Assembly (NCBI RefSeq): GCF_007997015.1
Contig: NZ_VOSM01000015.1
Coordinates: 1 to 64,000, forward strand
DNA: 64,000 bases
Direction of reading: 5' to 3'
DNA from: Lujinxingia vulgaris
GTDB lineage: Bacteria > Myxococcota_A > Bradymonadia > Bradymonadales > Bradymonadaceae
Below the pieces are notes generated by a model. The model worked only from the letters and a program-made list of their open reading frames with translations. It was not told the DNA's origin and made no database searches. This document shows, piece after piece, positions 16,603 to 26,661 of the stretch (positions are counted from its first letter, which is position 1; every line of letters starts with the position of its first letter). Made by a program: the position numbers and the translations under genes.

Positions 16603-17736
16603 ATGGCAGAAGCCTATGTGTATGAAGCGGTGCGAAGCCCCATCGGGCGTCGAAAGGGCGGGCTTTCGGAGGTGCGCCCCGATGAGCTGGCTGCGGCGGT
16701 GTTGCGCGCGCTTGTGGAGCGGGCCGGGGTGGATGCGGCCGAGATCGAAGATGTGATCATGGGCTGTGTGACCCAGCTCGGGGAGCAGGGGCTCAACATC
16801 GCGCGTAATGCGACGCTGGTGGCGGGCTTTCCGATCACGGTCTGCGGCACCACCGTCAACCGGATGTGCGGCTCAAGCCTGACCACCATCAACTTCGCGG
16901 CACAGGCGGTGATGAGCGGCGCGCACGATCTTGTGGTGGGTGCCGGCGTGGAGTCGATGAGCCGGGTGGCGATGGGCTCGGACAGCGGCCCCTTAAGCGA
17001 TCTTCTCACCGATCGTTTCGACATCGTCTCCCAGGGGGTGAGCGCGGATCTGATCGCGGAGCGCTGGGGCTTAAGCCGCAAGATGCTCGACGAGCTGGCG
17101 GTGGAGAGCCACCGCCGCGCCCTCTCAGCGATCGAGGAAGGGCGTTTTGAGCGCGAGATCGCCCCGGTTTTCGGTCTTTCTCAGGATGAGGGGCCGCGGG
17201 CCGACTCGACCTATGAGCGGGTGGCGAAGTTGCGTCCGGCCTTTCAGAAAGAGGGCGTGATCACGGCGGCAAGCTCCAGCCAGATCTCCGACGGGGCGGC
17301 GGCGGTGCTCATCGGTTCGGCGGAAGCTGGCGAGCGCCTGGGGCTGAAACCTCGGGCGCGGGTGCGCTCGATGGCGCTGGCCGGCGTGGACCCGACGATC
17401 ATGCTCACCGGTCCGATTCCTGCGACCGAGAAGGCGCTTAAAAAAGCCGGGCTTGGCATGGAAGATATTGATCTTTTCGAGGTCAACGAGGCCTTTGCCT
17501 CGGTGGTGCTGGCCTGGGCCAGAGAGCTGGGTGGCTCCGATGGGATGGGGGCGCTCCTGGAGCGCACCAACGTCAATGGCGGCGCGATGGCGCTGGGGCA
17601 TCCGCTGGGATGTTCGGGGGCGCGTCTGCTGACGACGCTTCTGCATGAGATGGAGCGTCGGGATGTGGAGCTGGGGCTGGCGACGCTTTGCATCGGGTTT
17701 GGGCAGGCAGTGGCTACGGTGATCGAGCGGGTCTGA
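16603..17736 (+). CDS. Acetyl-CoA acyltransferase / thiolase
   Basis: 377 aa from ATG 16603 (GGGAG seven bases upstream; GTG 16600 is possible). The nucleophile Cys89 is in NRMCGSSLTT, the His base in GGAMALGHPLGCSGAR, and the second Cys in LCIGFGQAVA. The last motif departs from the usual CxGGGQG of degradative thiolases (F for G, A for G), so substrate range may differ. It cleaves 3-ketoacyl-CoA in beta-oxidation or condenses acyl-CoAs. The next gene, 71 bases on, encodes the hydratase and dehydrogenase activities that feed it. Together they make an MFE-2-style oxidation unit. Confidence 0.9.
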   Translation: MAEAYVYEAVRSPIGRRKGGLSEVRPDELAAAVLRALVERAGVDAAEIEDVIMGCVTQLGEQGLNIARNATLVAGFPITVCGTTVNRMCGSSLTTINFAAQAVMSGAHDLVVGAGVESMSRVAMGSDSGPLSDLLTDRFDIVSQGVSADLIAERWGLSRKMLDELAVESHRRALSAIEEGRFEREIAPVFGLSQDEGPRADSTYERVAKLRPAFQKEGVITAASSSQISDGAAAVLIGSAEAGERLGLKPRARVRSMALAGVDPTIMLTGPIPATEKALKKAGLGMEDIDLFEVNEAFASVVLAWARELGGSDGMGALLERTNVNGGAMALGHPLGCSGARLLTTLLHEMERRDVELGLATLCIGFGQAVATVIERV

Positions 17737-17807
17737 GCGCGACTTCCGTGCGATGTGATGCGACGTCGAGGATGCCTTCTTGGGGCAGGGATACGAGAGG
17801 AGTGAAG

Positions 17808-19925
17808 ATGGGTGCGTTTGATGGAAAGGTTGCGCTGGTCACCGGCGCCGGCGGCGGGTTGGGACGCGCGTACGCGCTGGCGCTGGCGAAGGAAGGGGCG
17901 GCGGTGGTGGTCAACGATCTGGGTGTGAGCCGCCACGGTGAGGATGAGGGGCAGGCCCTGGCCGAGAAGGTCGTCGACGAGATCAAAGCGCTGGGCGGCA
18001 AGGCCGTGGCCGACCGCGGTTCGGTCTCCAGCGCGGACGATGCGCAGGCGATGATTGCGCGTGCCATCGAGAACTTTGGGCGTTTGGATATTGTGATCAA
18101 CAACGCCGGCATTCTGCGCGACAAGACGCTGGTGCGCATGGATGAGGCGATGTGGGATCAGGTCATTGATGTGCATCTTAAGGGCACCTTCCTGGTCACG
18201 AAGTTCGCTGTGGAGGCCATGATCAAGGCCGGCCAGGGCGGACGCATCATCAACACCTCCTCCTATGCGGGCCTTAAGGGCAACTTCGGGCAGACCAACT
18301 ACGGCGCGGCCAAGGCGGGGATTGCAGGGCTTACGCGCGTGGTGGCGCTGGAGTGTGCTCGCTACAAGATCACCTGCAACGCGATCGCGCCGGTGGCCAA
18401 GACCCGCATGACCGAAGAGCTCGATATGGTGCCCGAGAGCTATGCGGCCGAAGACGTCGCGCCGCTGGTGATGTGGCTCGCGAGTGAGGAGGCCGCCGGG
18501 GTTTCGGGGCGAGTGTTTGGAGCGCATGGTCGCCACTATTTTGAGTATGTGGTGGAGACGACGCCCGGGGTGGAGCGGGAGGCGGCCTGGACGTTGGAGG
18601 CGGTCGGCAAGAACTTTGAGGCCATCACCGCGCCGGCCGGCACCGGCGGGGAGGCCGCCGGCGAAGATGCCGCAAAAGCGCGCGCGATCTTTGAGGCGCT
18701 CCCGCAGGTCTTCGACAGCGAGGCCGGCGCCAGCTGGGACGCCGGGCTGGTCTTTGCGGTGCGCGGCGCCGGCACGTACGGGCTGCGCGTGGCGGGTGGG
18801 AGCGCATCGTTTGTGGAGGGCAAGCCCGATAAAGTGAGCGCGAAGGTGGAGTTCGACAGCCCGCAGACGCTCATTGAGCTTGCCGCCGGCCAGCTCTCGG
18901 CACAGAAGGCTTTTATGGCCGGGAAGATCAAAGCCGATAATATGGGGGCGTTGATGAAGTTCGCATCCTACTTCGACCTTCAGGCCGCCGGGGCGATCGC
19001 CGGTGGCGAGTCGAAGGAAGATGCACAAGCAAGGAGCGCTGTTTCGGAGGGGGGCGGTGAAGGGGCCGAAGGCCCCAACGGGGAGGTTGTGGGCAAAACG
19101 TTCAAGATGCCCGCGCGTCACCTCAAGCCTTCCGAGATGATCGCGTATGCGGAGGCGGTCGATGATCGCCAGGCGCGCTACTTGAGCGAAGAGGCCGAGG
19201 GGGGGCTTGTGGCCGCGCCGCTCTTTGCGGTGCAGCCGCTCATTGGCGCGCTGGAGGCGGCGATGAGTGATGATGAGCTCAACGCCGATATGCTGCGCCT
19301 GGTGCACGGGGAGCAGGAGATGATCTTCCACGATGTGCTGCGCCCCTGGGATCTCGTCTCGCCGCGTTCGGAGATCGCGTCGGTGGAGGAGAAGTCGTCG
19401 GGGTGGCTCATTGAGGTGCGTCAGCGCCTGATGCGGGAGGGGGAAGTTGTGGTGGAGGCGTCGAGCGCGCTCTTTGTGCGTAAGCCTTCGGATGGCTCGA
19501 ACACGAAGAAGAACAACGACTCGAAGAAGGCGCGCGCTGGCGAGGAGGAGCGGGAGTCGCCGGAGGTTGTGTTTAGCCAGGAGCAGGTGGTGGCCGAGGA
19601 TCAGCCCCGGCGTTACGCGGCGGCCTCGGGCGATCATAACCCCATTCACGTCGATGAGGAGGTGGCCCGCGCAGCGGGGCTTCCGGATGTGATCTTACAC
19701 GGGCTCTGCACCATGGCTTTTGCGGCGCGCGCAGCGGTGGAGGGCGTGGCTGACGGACGCGTCGAGGGGCTCAAGCGCATGAAGGTGCGTTTTGCGCGGC
19801 CGGTGTTCCGCGGGCAGCAGCTGACGACGCGCATCTGGGAGGTGGAGCCGGGGCGATATGGCCTGGAGACGCTCAACGAGAAAGGCCAGCCGGTGTTGAC
19901 GCACGGAGAAGTTGAGATTGGCTGA
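17808..19925 (+). CDS. Multifunctional beta-oxidation protein: SDR dehydrogenase, SCP2, MaoC hydratase
   Basis: 705 aa from ATG 17808 (GAGAGGAG upstream). Residues 1-300 are a 17-beta-HSD4-like SDR: TGAGGGLG at 12-19, Ser151, Tyr165-x3-Lys169 and NNAGILRD. Residues about 325-425 match an SCP2 sterol/acyl-CoA carrier fold (FAVRGAGTYGLRVAG ... KIKADNMGALMKF). Residues about 455-705 are a double hot-dog enoyl-CoA hydratase 2. Its catalytic Asp609 and His614 lie in AASGDHNPIHVD, and the tail reads VRFARPVFRGQQL. The animal peroxisomal MFE-2 order is SDR-MaoC-SCP2; here SCP2 lies in the middle. It makes 3-ketoacyl-CoA for the upstream thiolase. Confidence 0.9.
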   Translation: MGAFDGKVALVTGAGGGLGRAYALALAKEGAAVVVNDLGVSRHGEDEGQALAEKVVDEIKALGGKAVADRGSVSSADDAQAMIARAIENFGRLDIVINNAGILRDKTLVRMDEAMWDQVIDVHLKGTFLVTKFAVEAMIKAGQGGRIINTSSYAGLKGNFGQTNYGAAKAGIAGLTRVVALECARYKITCNAIAPVAKTRMTEELDMVPESYAAEDVAPLVMWLASEEAAGVSGRVFGAHGRHYFEYVVETTPGVEREAAWTLEAVGKNFEAITAPAGTGGEAAGEDAAKARAIFEALPQVFDSEAGASWDAGLVFAVRGAGTYGLRVAGGSASFVEGKPDKVSAKVEFDSPQTLIELAAGQLSAQKAFMAGKIKADNMGALMKFASYFDLQAAGAIAGGESKEDAQARSAVSEGGGEGAEGPNGEVVGKTFKMPARHLKPSEMIAYAEAVDDRQARYLSEEAEGGLVAAPLFAVQPLIGALEAAMSDDELNADMLRLVHGEQEMIFHDVLRPWDLVSPRSEIASVEEKSSGWLIEVRQRLMREGEVVVEASSALFVRKPSDGSNTKKNNDSKKARAGEEERESPEVVFSQEQVVAEDQPRRYAAASGDHNPIHVDEEVARAAGLPDVILHGLCTMAFAARAAVEGVADGRVEGLKRMKVRFARPVFRGQQLTTRIWEVEPGRYGLETLNEKGQPVLTHGEVEIG

Positions 19926-19935
19926 GCCTGATGTG

Positions 19936-19966
19936 CGCCGCGGCGCGATGACGCGCCGCGGCGTTT
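19936..19966 (+). terminator. Intrinsic terminator after the beta-oxidation gene
   Basis: A perfect 12-bp GC stem (CGCCGCGGCGCG / CGCGCCGCGGCG) with an ATGA loop is followed by only TTTG. It sits ten bases after the stop. The short T run makes it a moderate terminator. Confidence 0.65.
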
Positions 19967-20105
19967 GCAATGTGTTTGAGGCCGCGGCTACCATTCGAGC
20001 ATCGCGACGACGATGCGCAGCAGTTGATTTTACACGATCGCCACCGGCCGCCTTCGGGCAGCGCCGCGGCATGATGAACGGGTTTTGGGCATGAGAGAGC
20101 GGGTG

Positions 20106-21308
20106 ATGAAAAAGCAGCGTAACCTTATCGGGCTGGCGATCTTAGCTGCCGGTGTGATGTTCACCGGCGCCTGCTCCGGCGATGACGTCGGCGGCACCGA
20201 CACTCCCGAGACCGACGTTGTGGCCGACAGTGGTGATGACGCAGGCGATGCCGGCGGCGATACGACGCCCGATGGCGGCGAAGACACCGATACCGCCGGA
20301 GAGCCCGACGGTGGCGATGTCGACGTGCCCGATGCCGAAGTGCCGGATGCCGACGTCGATCCGGGACCCGATGAGGATGATTATCCTCCGGTCGAGTGCG
20401 CCTATCCTTCCGAGGATGAGAGCTGCCCCGATGGTCCTTTTGGGCCGGGGACTTATTTTTCGAAGTTTGAGATCGTGACCGATAAGACCTGCTGCGCCGA
20501 CATCGATGGCGACGGGTCGATCGACAACTACCTGGGCAACGATGTGGTGGGCACGCTCGGGCCGCTGCTCGGTGGCGATGTGAATGGAAACATCCAGCTC
20601 GCCATCGACAACGGGCTGCTTATGTACTTGATGGAGGCTCGCAGCTGGGGCAACACCGCCTACGACTCCAGCCTGGAGCTGAAGGTTCTCGAAGGGGACT
20701 ACTCGGAAGAGACGCCGCAGACCAACCTCTCGGGGGAGGGCTCGGTGTACGTGAGCGCGGAGAGCTATGATGAGGATGGCGCGCCGCGCTTTGGTTTCAC
20801 CTCGGCTCGGGTCGATGAGGGCGGGGTGTTGCGCGCCAGCGGCGGCAGCCTTAACGCGCGTTTTCCCGGGATGATCGAGGCGATCGACCTGGAGCTGACC
20901 GATGTGAGCATTCGCGCGCAGGTGGCCGAGGACCCGCAGGCGAATCTGCAGGCCGGCGGAGGATTTGCGCTGGTGGACGGCGAGCTCTCCGGGGTGTTGA
21001 TGCGCGACCGGTTCTTTGAGTCGATGAATGAGGCGGCGCTGGAGTGTGAGTGCATTCAGGATACCCTGCCGCTCTTTACGTATGTGGGAACGGGCATAAA
21101 CGATCGTTACCAGTGCTCGCTGGCCTCCTCCGATGTTGAGAATTGCCAGACGGCCTCCGAGGCCTGCCGTACCCTGGCCAATAACACGCTCTGTGGCGGG
21201 TTGGCCGGGCTCTCGGGGTTGGCCGACATTGAGACCGACGAGGGGCGCGCGTTCAGCATCGGGGTGCGCTTTGAGACAGTGCCCACCGAGCTTGTGGAGT
21301 TGCCCTGA
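20106..21308 (+). CDS. Acidic-linker lipoprotein with an EF-hand-like Ca motif, unknown function
   Basis: 400 aa from ATG 20106; ATG 20091 is an alternative. The signal peptide ends in lipobox FTGAC. Residues about 25-100 are an Asp/Thr/Gly/Pro linker with PDAEVPDADVDP units. The remainder is a globular domain with ECAYPSEDESCPDGPFGPGT, then TCCADIDGDGSIDNYLG, whose DxDGDGxxD pattern is a classic calcium-binding loop. Later Cys (CECIQDTLP, CSLASSDVENC, CRTLANNTLCGG) suggest disulfides. A surface or periplasmic lipoprotein is inferred. No named family is recognised. Confidence 0.75.
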   Translation: MKKQRNLIGLAILAAGVMFTGACSGDDVGGTDTPETDVVADSGDDAGDAGGDTTPDGGEDTDTAGEPDGGDVDVPDAEVPDADVDPGPDEDDYPPVECAYPSEDESCPDGPFGPGTYFSKFEIVTDKTCCADIDGDGSIDNYLGNDVVGTLGPLLGGDVNGNIQLAIDNGLLMYLMEARSWGNTAYDSSLELKVLEGDYSEETPQTNLSGEGSVYVSAESYDEDGAPRFGFTSARVDEGGVLRASGGSLNARFPGMIEAIDLELTDVSIRAQVAEDPQANLQAGGGFALVDGELSGVLMRDRFFESMNEAALECECIQDTLPLFTYVGTGINDRYQCSLASSDVENCQTASEACRTLANNTLCGGLAGLSGLADIETDEGRAFSIGVRFETVPTELVELP

Positions 21309-21367
21309 GGGTTGTTTTGTCGGGGCGTCACCTTGGCAGGTGAGAAGTGCCTCGAAGTTGTGTTAGA

Positions 21368-21402
21368 AGCGGGGCGGTCGTAAGGCCGCCCCGTGCTGTT
21401 TA
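21368..21402 (+). terminator. Hairpin after the lipoprotein gene
   Basis: CGGGGCGG at 21370-21377 pairs with CCGCCCCG at 21386-21393, followed by TGCTGTTT. The T tract is interrupted, so it is a weak intrinsic terminator. Confidence 0.5.
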
Positions 21403-21517
21403 GGTCGTGTACGTTATCAGTGCGGGGGAGGTCGGGTGCTCGCCAGGTTGTGGCGAGTGGTGCCGGCCAGTTCGACGACAGGGATGTCCGGAGAGCGGAT
21501 CACAGAGCGAGGACTCT

Positions 21518-23353
<1,836 letters not shown>

Positions 23354-23366
23354 GGTTTTTCGTCTG

Positions 23367-24113
23367 GCACCCGCGCCTTTTTTCATTTTTTCATTCAGGC
23401 GCGGGTGCTGATTGCGCGGGTGCCAGGCCTTCGTACATGTCGCTGAAGTTGCCAGAATGCGCGGGTGCCAGGCACTCGGACATGTCACCGAAGTTGCCAG
23501 AATGCGCGGGTGCCAGGCACTCGGACATGTCGCCGAAGTTGCCAGAATGCGCGGGTGCCAGGCACTCGTACATCTCGCCGAAGTTGCCAGAGTGCACGGG
23601 TGCCAGGCACTCGGACATGTCGCCGAAGTTGCCAGAATGCGCGGGTGCCAGGCACTCGTACATCTCGCCGAAGTTGCCAGAGTGCACGGGTGCCAGGCAC
23701 TCGGACATGTCGCCGAAGTTGCCAGAATGCGCGGGTGCCAGGCACTCGTACATCTCGCCGAAGTTGCCAGAGTGCACGGGTGCCAGGCACTCGGACATGT
23801 CGCCGAAGTTGCCAGAATGCGCGGGTGCCAGGCACTCGTACATCTCGCCGAAGTTGCCAGAATGCGCGGGTGCCAGGCACTTGTACATGTCGCCGAAGTT
23901 GCCAGAATGCGCGGGTGCCAGGCACTTGTACATGTCGCCGAAGTTGTCTGATTGCGCGGGTGCCAGGCACTCGGACATGTCGCCGAAGTTGTCTGATTGC
24001 GCGGGTGCCAGGCACTCGTACATGTCGCCGAAGTTGCCAGAATGCGCGGGTGCCAGGCACTCGGACATGTCGGCGAAGTTGTCTGATTGCGCGGGTGCCA
24101 GGCACCCGATCAC
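23367..24113. repeat. GTGCCAGGCA array C: 16 units of 45 bp with 90-bp higher-order structure
   Basis: Cores lie every 45 bp from 23423 to 24098, sixteen in all. A unit is GCGGGTGCCAGGCACTCGGA followed by CATGTCGCCGAAGTTGCCAGAATGC. From about 23555 to 23830, units with TCGTACATCTCG and AGAGTGCAC alternate with units carrying TCGGACATGTCG and AGAATGCGC, giving a 90-bp dimer repeat. Later units carry TGTCTGATTGC. The left edge (23367-23408) is an 11-bp inverted repeat, GCACCCGCGCC / GGCGCGGGTGC, around a T-rich loop. The block fills the gap between the convergent glmS and MBL genes and touches the MBL stop codon. Because 45 is a multiple of three, it stays open in several frames. Confidence 0.95.
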
Positions 24114-25144
24114 CCCCGGCCTCGATACAAGGGCCCGCGCGCATCTTCGACGAGCTCGGCCTCGCCGCGTACGACCATGCGCTGGAGGTGGGTGTCGGTG
24201 TTGGCGATTTGCACCCACCAGCGGGAGACGGGCTCCAGAGCTTTGCCGCCCGCCATCTTCAGCGCCAGGGTGTAGAGGTCGGTGGGGGCGGGGCTCAGCG
24301 CCTGGCGGAGGTTGAGGTCGAGTGAGGCCACCTGATCGCGGGAGCGCGCCACGGCGCGGGCGATGTCTTCGCCGCGCTGGTGGGTGCCGTGGCCGGTGAG
24401 CAGCAGCTCGGCGGGCAGACGGGCGATGCGTTGCAGGCTCTCTTCGTAGAGGGTGAGGTCGTCGCCCATCGCGCGGCTTAAGGGGCTGGGCATCGCCAGC
24501 AGAAGATCGCCGGAGAAGAGCCAGCGTCGGGAGGGCTCCCAGAGCGCCAGGTGGCTGGGGTCGTGGCCGCGGGCATCGAGGAGTTCCAGGCGCAGCGCGC
24601 CAACCTTCACCGTCTCGCCAACCTCGTAGCGGCGAGTGTGGGTGAGCGCGCCGGGCCCGAAGAGCTCGAGCATGCGCGCACCCCCGGCGCTCCGACCGGT
24701 CCGCTCTTTAAGAATCTGGGAGCGCTGCGGCTCCGCAAAGGCCGCCTCCACCCAGGGCGTCCAGTCGTTGACGCGGTCCTGGTAATGGTGCCAGCGCTCA
24801 AGCTCGGGCTCCACCCAGGGCCAGATCATATGCGGCGCCTCACTGCGCCGCTGCAACAGCACCGCAGCCCCCATATGATCGACGTGGCTGTGCGTGTAGA
24901 GCCAGTGCGTCACCGCCTTAATGCCCCCGAAGCCCAGATCGCTCAGGGCGTCTTCGAGAAGTTGCACCTCCCAGGGCCAGCCCGGATCGATGACGGCCAG
25001 CGTATCGCGGTGGCGGTAGACAAAGGTGTTGACCAGCAGGCTTCCCACCGGGTTCTTCAGTCGCAGACGCCACAGGTCGTCTTCGATGCGTACGGAACTT
25101 CCCCAGGGTTTGCGAAGGTAGGTCTCGGTCGATGTGTCGCTCAA
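24110..25144 (-). CDS. Metallo-beta-lactamase-fold hydrolase
   Basis: 344 aa. The zinc motif is THSHVDHMG (HxHxDH). Further ligands are probably His in DARGHDPSH, Asp in LFSGDLLL and His in LLTGHGTHQRG. This is the usual MBL order, as in glyoxalase II-like and lactonase-like proteins. The long insert between the first and second metal sites (about residues 105-190) and the about 80-residue tail resemble uncharacterised MBL proteins. A thioester or lactone substrate is possible but not shown. The stop codon lies directly against repeat array C, whose last copy begins in the TGA. The divergent neighbour is a lipoprotein gene. Confidence 0.8.
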   Translation of the reverse strand: MSDTSTETYLRKPWGSSVRIEDDLWRLRLKNPVGSLLVNTFVYRHRDTLAVIDPGWPWEVQLLEDALSDLGFGGIKAVTHWLYTHSHVDHMGAAVLLQRRSEAPHMIWPWVEPELERWHHYQDRVNDWTPWVEAAFAEPQRSQILKERTGRSAGGARMLELFGPGALTHTRRYEVGETVKVGALRLELLDARGHDPSHLALWEPSRRWLFSGDLLLAMPSPLSRAMGDDLTLYEESLQRIARLPAELLLTGHGTHQRGEDIARAVARSRDQVASLDLNLRQALSPAPTDLYTLALKMAGGKALEPVSRWWVQIANTDTHLQRMVVRGEAELVEDARGPLYRGRG

Positions 25145-25406
25145 GGTGGTGCCTCGATGGTGCGCAGGTGTGAAGCGGGGAGGACGCCTCGGAACGGGGC
25201 GTCGCGGGGGAGGGCAGACCTACACCCGGGGCTTTGGTCTTGCCAAGTGGCGAGTCGCCGGGCGATCGCATAAAGTGGAAGAAGACGAAGACACGGATAC
25301 GTCAGCCGACGTTACGGGGCCCGGGGCCGCGTCATGGCCGTGGCTGGCGAGGCAAAACGATGGGCGACCGGGGTGCATTTCGGTGGCGCACTGCAATGAG
25401 GCGATG

Positions 25407-26411
25407 ATGGCAACGTGGCGGATGATTGGCGTGGTGATGTTGGCGCTCGGGCTGGGTGCTGCGGCTTGCAGCTTTGATCCTCAAGGCGGTGAGTTTCGGC
25501 CGGAGGAAGACACCGGCTGGAACCTCGAAGATCCGGGCGACGCCGACTCTCAAGACGCCCCGGACGAGGATGATGACGCCGATTCTTCCGATCCGGGGGA
25601 CACCGACCCCGGCGCTCCGGATGCCGATTCCGGCACTCCCGACGCCGCAGTCCCAGACACCGACCAACCCGACGTCGGCCAGCCCGATGCCGCCCAGCCC
25701 GACGCCGATGTTCCAGACGCAGACCAGCCCGACGCCACCGACCCGGGCCTTGAGATCTGCGAGGGCCAGGAGGTGAACCTCGCCAATGATCCGAACCACT
25801 GTGGGAGCTGCGGTAACGCCTGCGACGCGGAGTTCGGCGTGTGCAACAACGGCCAGTGCGGCTGCACCGGCACCATGGAAGCCTGCGGCAGCGAGAACGC
25901 CTGCCAGGAAGTGTTGCGCGACGCCGACAACTGCGGCGGCTGCGGCGAAGTCTGCCCGGCCGGCGCGTTCTGCGACCTGGGCCAGTGCTCCTGCCGGCCC
26001 GGCTACACCCTCTGCGACGGGGAGTGCGTGGACCTTGAGGCCGACGCTCGTCATTGCGGCAGCTGCGGCACAAGCTGCGGGCTGGGCCACTGCAAAGAGG
26101 GCGCGTGCGGAAGCGGCGGGTGCGGCTTTGGCTGGATCGAATGCTCCCAGGGCGAAGGTCTCTCCTGCCTTCCGGGGTTGCAGCAGGTCGACCCGCTCTA
26201 CTGCGGGCCACGGCCCCTGGGCGGGCAGCCCTGCGGGGAGGTCTGTGAGGCCAGCGAGGTCTGCGCGCTGGGCATTACCGGCGCCGAATGTCGGGGTGTG
26301 CGCCCGGCCCGCGACTGCCTCAACTGCCCCTGCGATGATTGCGGCGATGGCGAGCGTTGCCGCGACGATATCGCCTCCCTCTCTCCGGGGGCCTACTGCG
26401 TGACGCAGTGA
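25407..26411 (+). CDS. Cys-rich lipoprotein with acidic linker
   Basis: 334 aa from ATG 25407, where a GAGG is five bases upstream. Signal peptide with lipobox GAAAC. Residues about 35-120 are a DADSQDAPDED / QPDAAQPDADVPDADQPDA linker. The rest holds Cys-rich units of the NHCGSCGNACDAEFGVCNNG and NCGGCGEVCPAGAFCDLGQC type, about five in number. These units occur in many Myxococcota surface lipoproteins. No catalytic motif is seen. Upstream sequence is shared with the divergent MBL gene. Confidence 0.78.
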   Translation: MATWRMIGVVMLALGLGAAACSFDPQGGEFRPEEDTGWNLEDPGDADSQDAPDEDDDADSSDPGDTDPGAPDADSGTPDAAVPDTDQPDVGQPDAAQPDADVPDADQPDATDPGLEICEGQEVNLANDPNHCGSCGNACDAEFGVCNNGQCGCTGTMEACGSENACQEVLRDADNCGGCGEVCPAGAFCDLGQCSCRPGYTLCDGECVDLEADARHCGSCGTSCGLGHCKEGACGSGGCGFGWIECSQGEGLSCLPGLQQVDPLYCGPRPLGGQPCGEVCEASEVCALGITGAECRGVRPARDCLNCPCDDCGDGERCRDDIASLSPGAYCVTQ

Positions 26412-26661
26412 GGGCGACGTCTTTCCCCCGCGCGTGGCGGGCGTGCGGGGGTGGAGCGATAATACTCCACAAAATTTGACAGAGGATGGCCGGCTGTTAC
26501 ACTGGTCGACCGGCGTTGGTGCTTCCGCTGACTCAGCGGTCACTCCCGAGGATGGCTTTTTCAACGCGCCGTCGATTTGCCCGCAGCCGCCATTCTCGTT
26601 GGCTGGAGGACGCCGTCTTAAGGCGCCTCCACCGCTCCCTCTCCACGCACGATGAGACTTC
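26412..26661. other. Intergenic region before dnaG
   Basis: 250 bases. A GC hairpin (CCCCCGC ... GCGGGGG, about 26427-26451) just after the lipoprotein stop may terminate it. No clear promoter or ribosome-binding site for dnaG stands out. No array core is present. Confidence 0.4.

Noticed and set aside
21309-21517. glmS ribozyme/riboswitch
   Set aside because: No conserved ribozyme core was seen, and the class is mainly found in Gram-positive bacteria.
23391-24325. Repeat proteins encoded by the arrays (15-residue units such as RVPGTRTCRRSCQNA; similar at 53735-54602)
   Set aside because: Several frames on both strands are open because the unit length is a multiple of three or lacks stops. 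No ribosome site, signal or codon bias supports one frame over the others.
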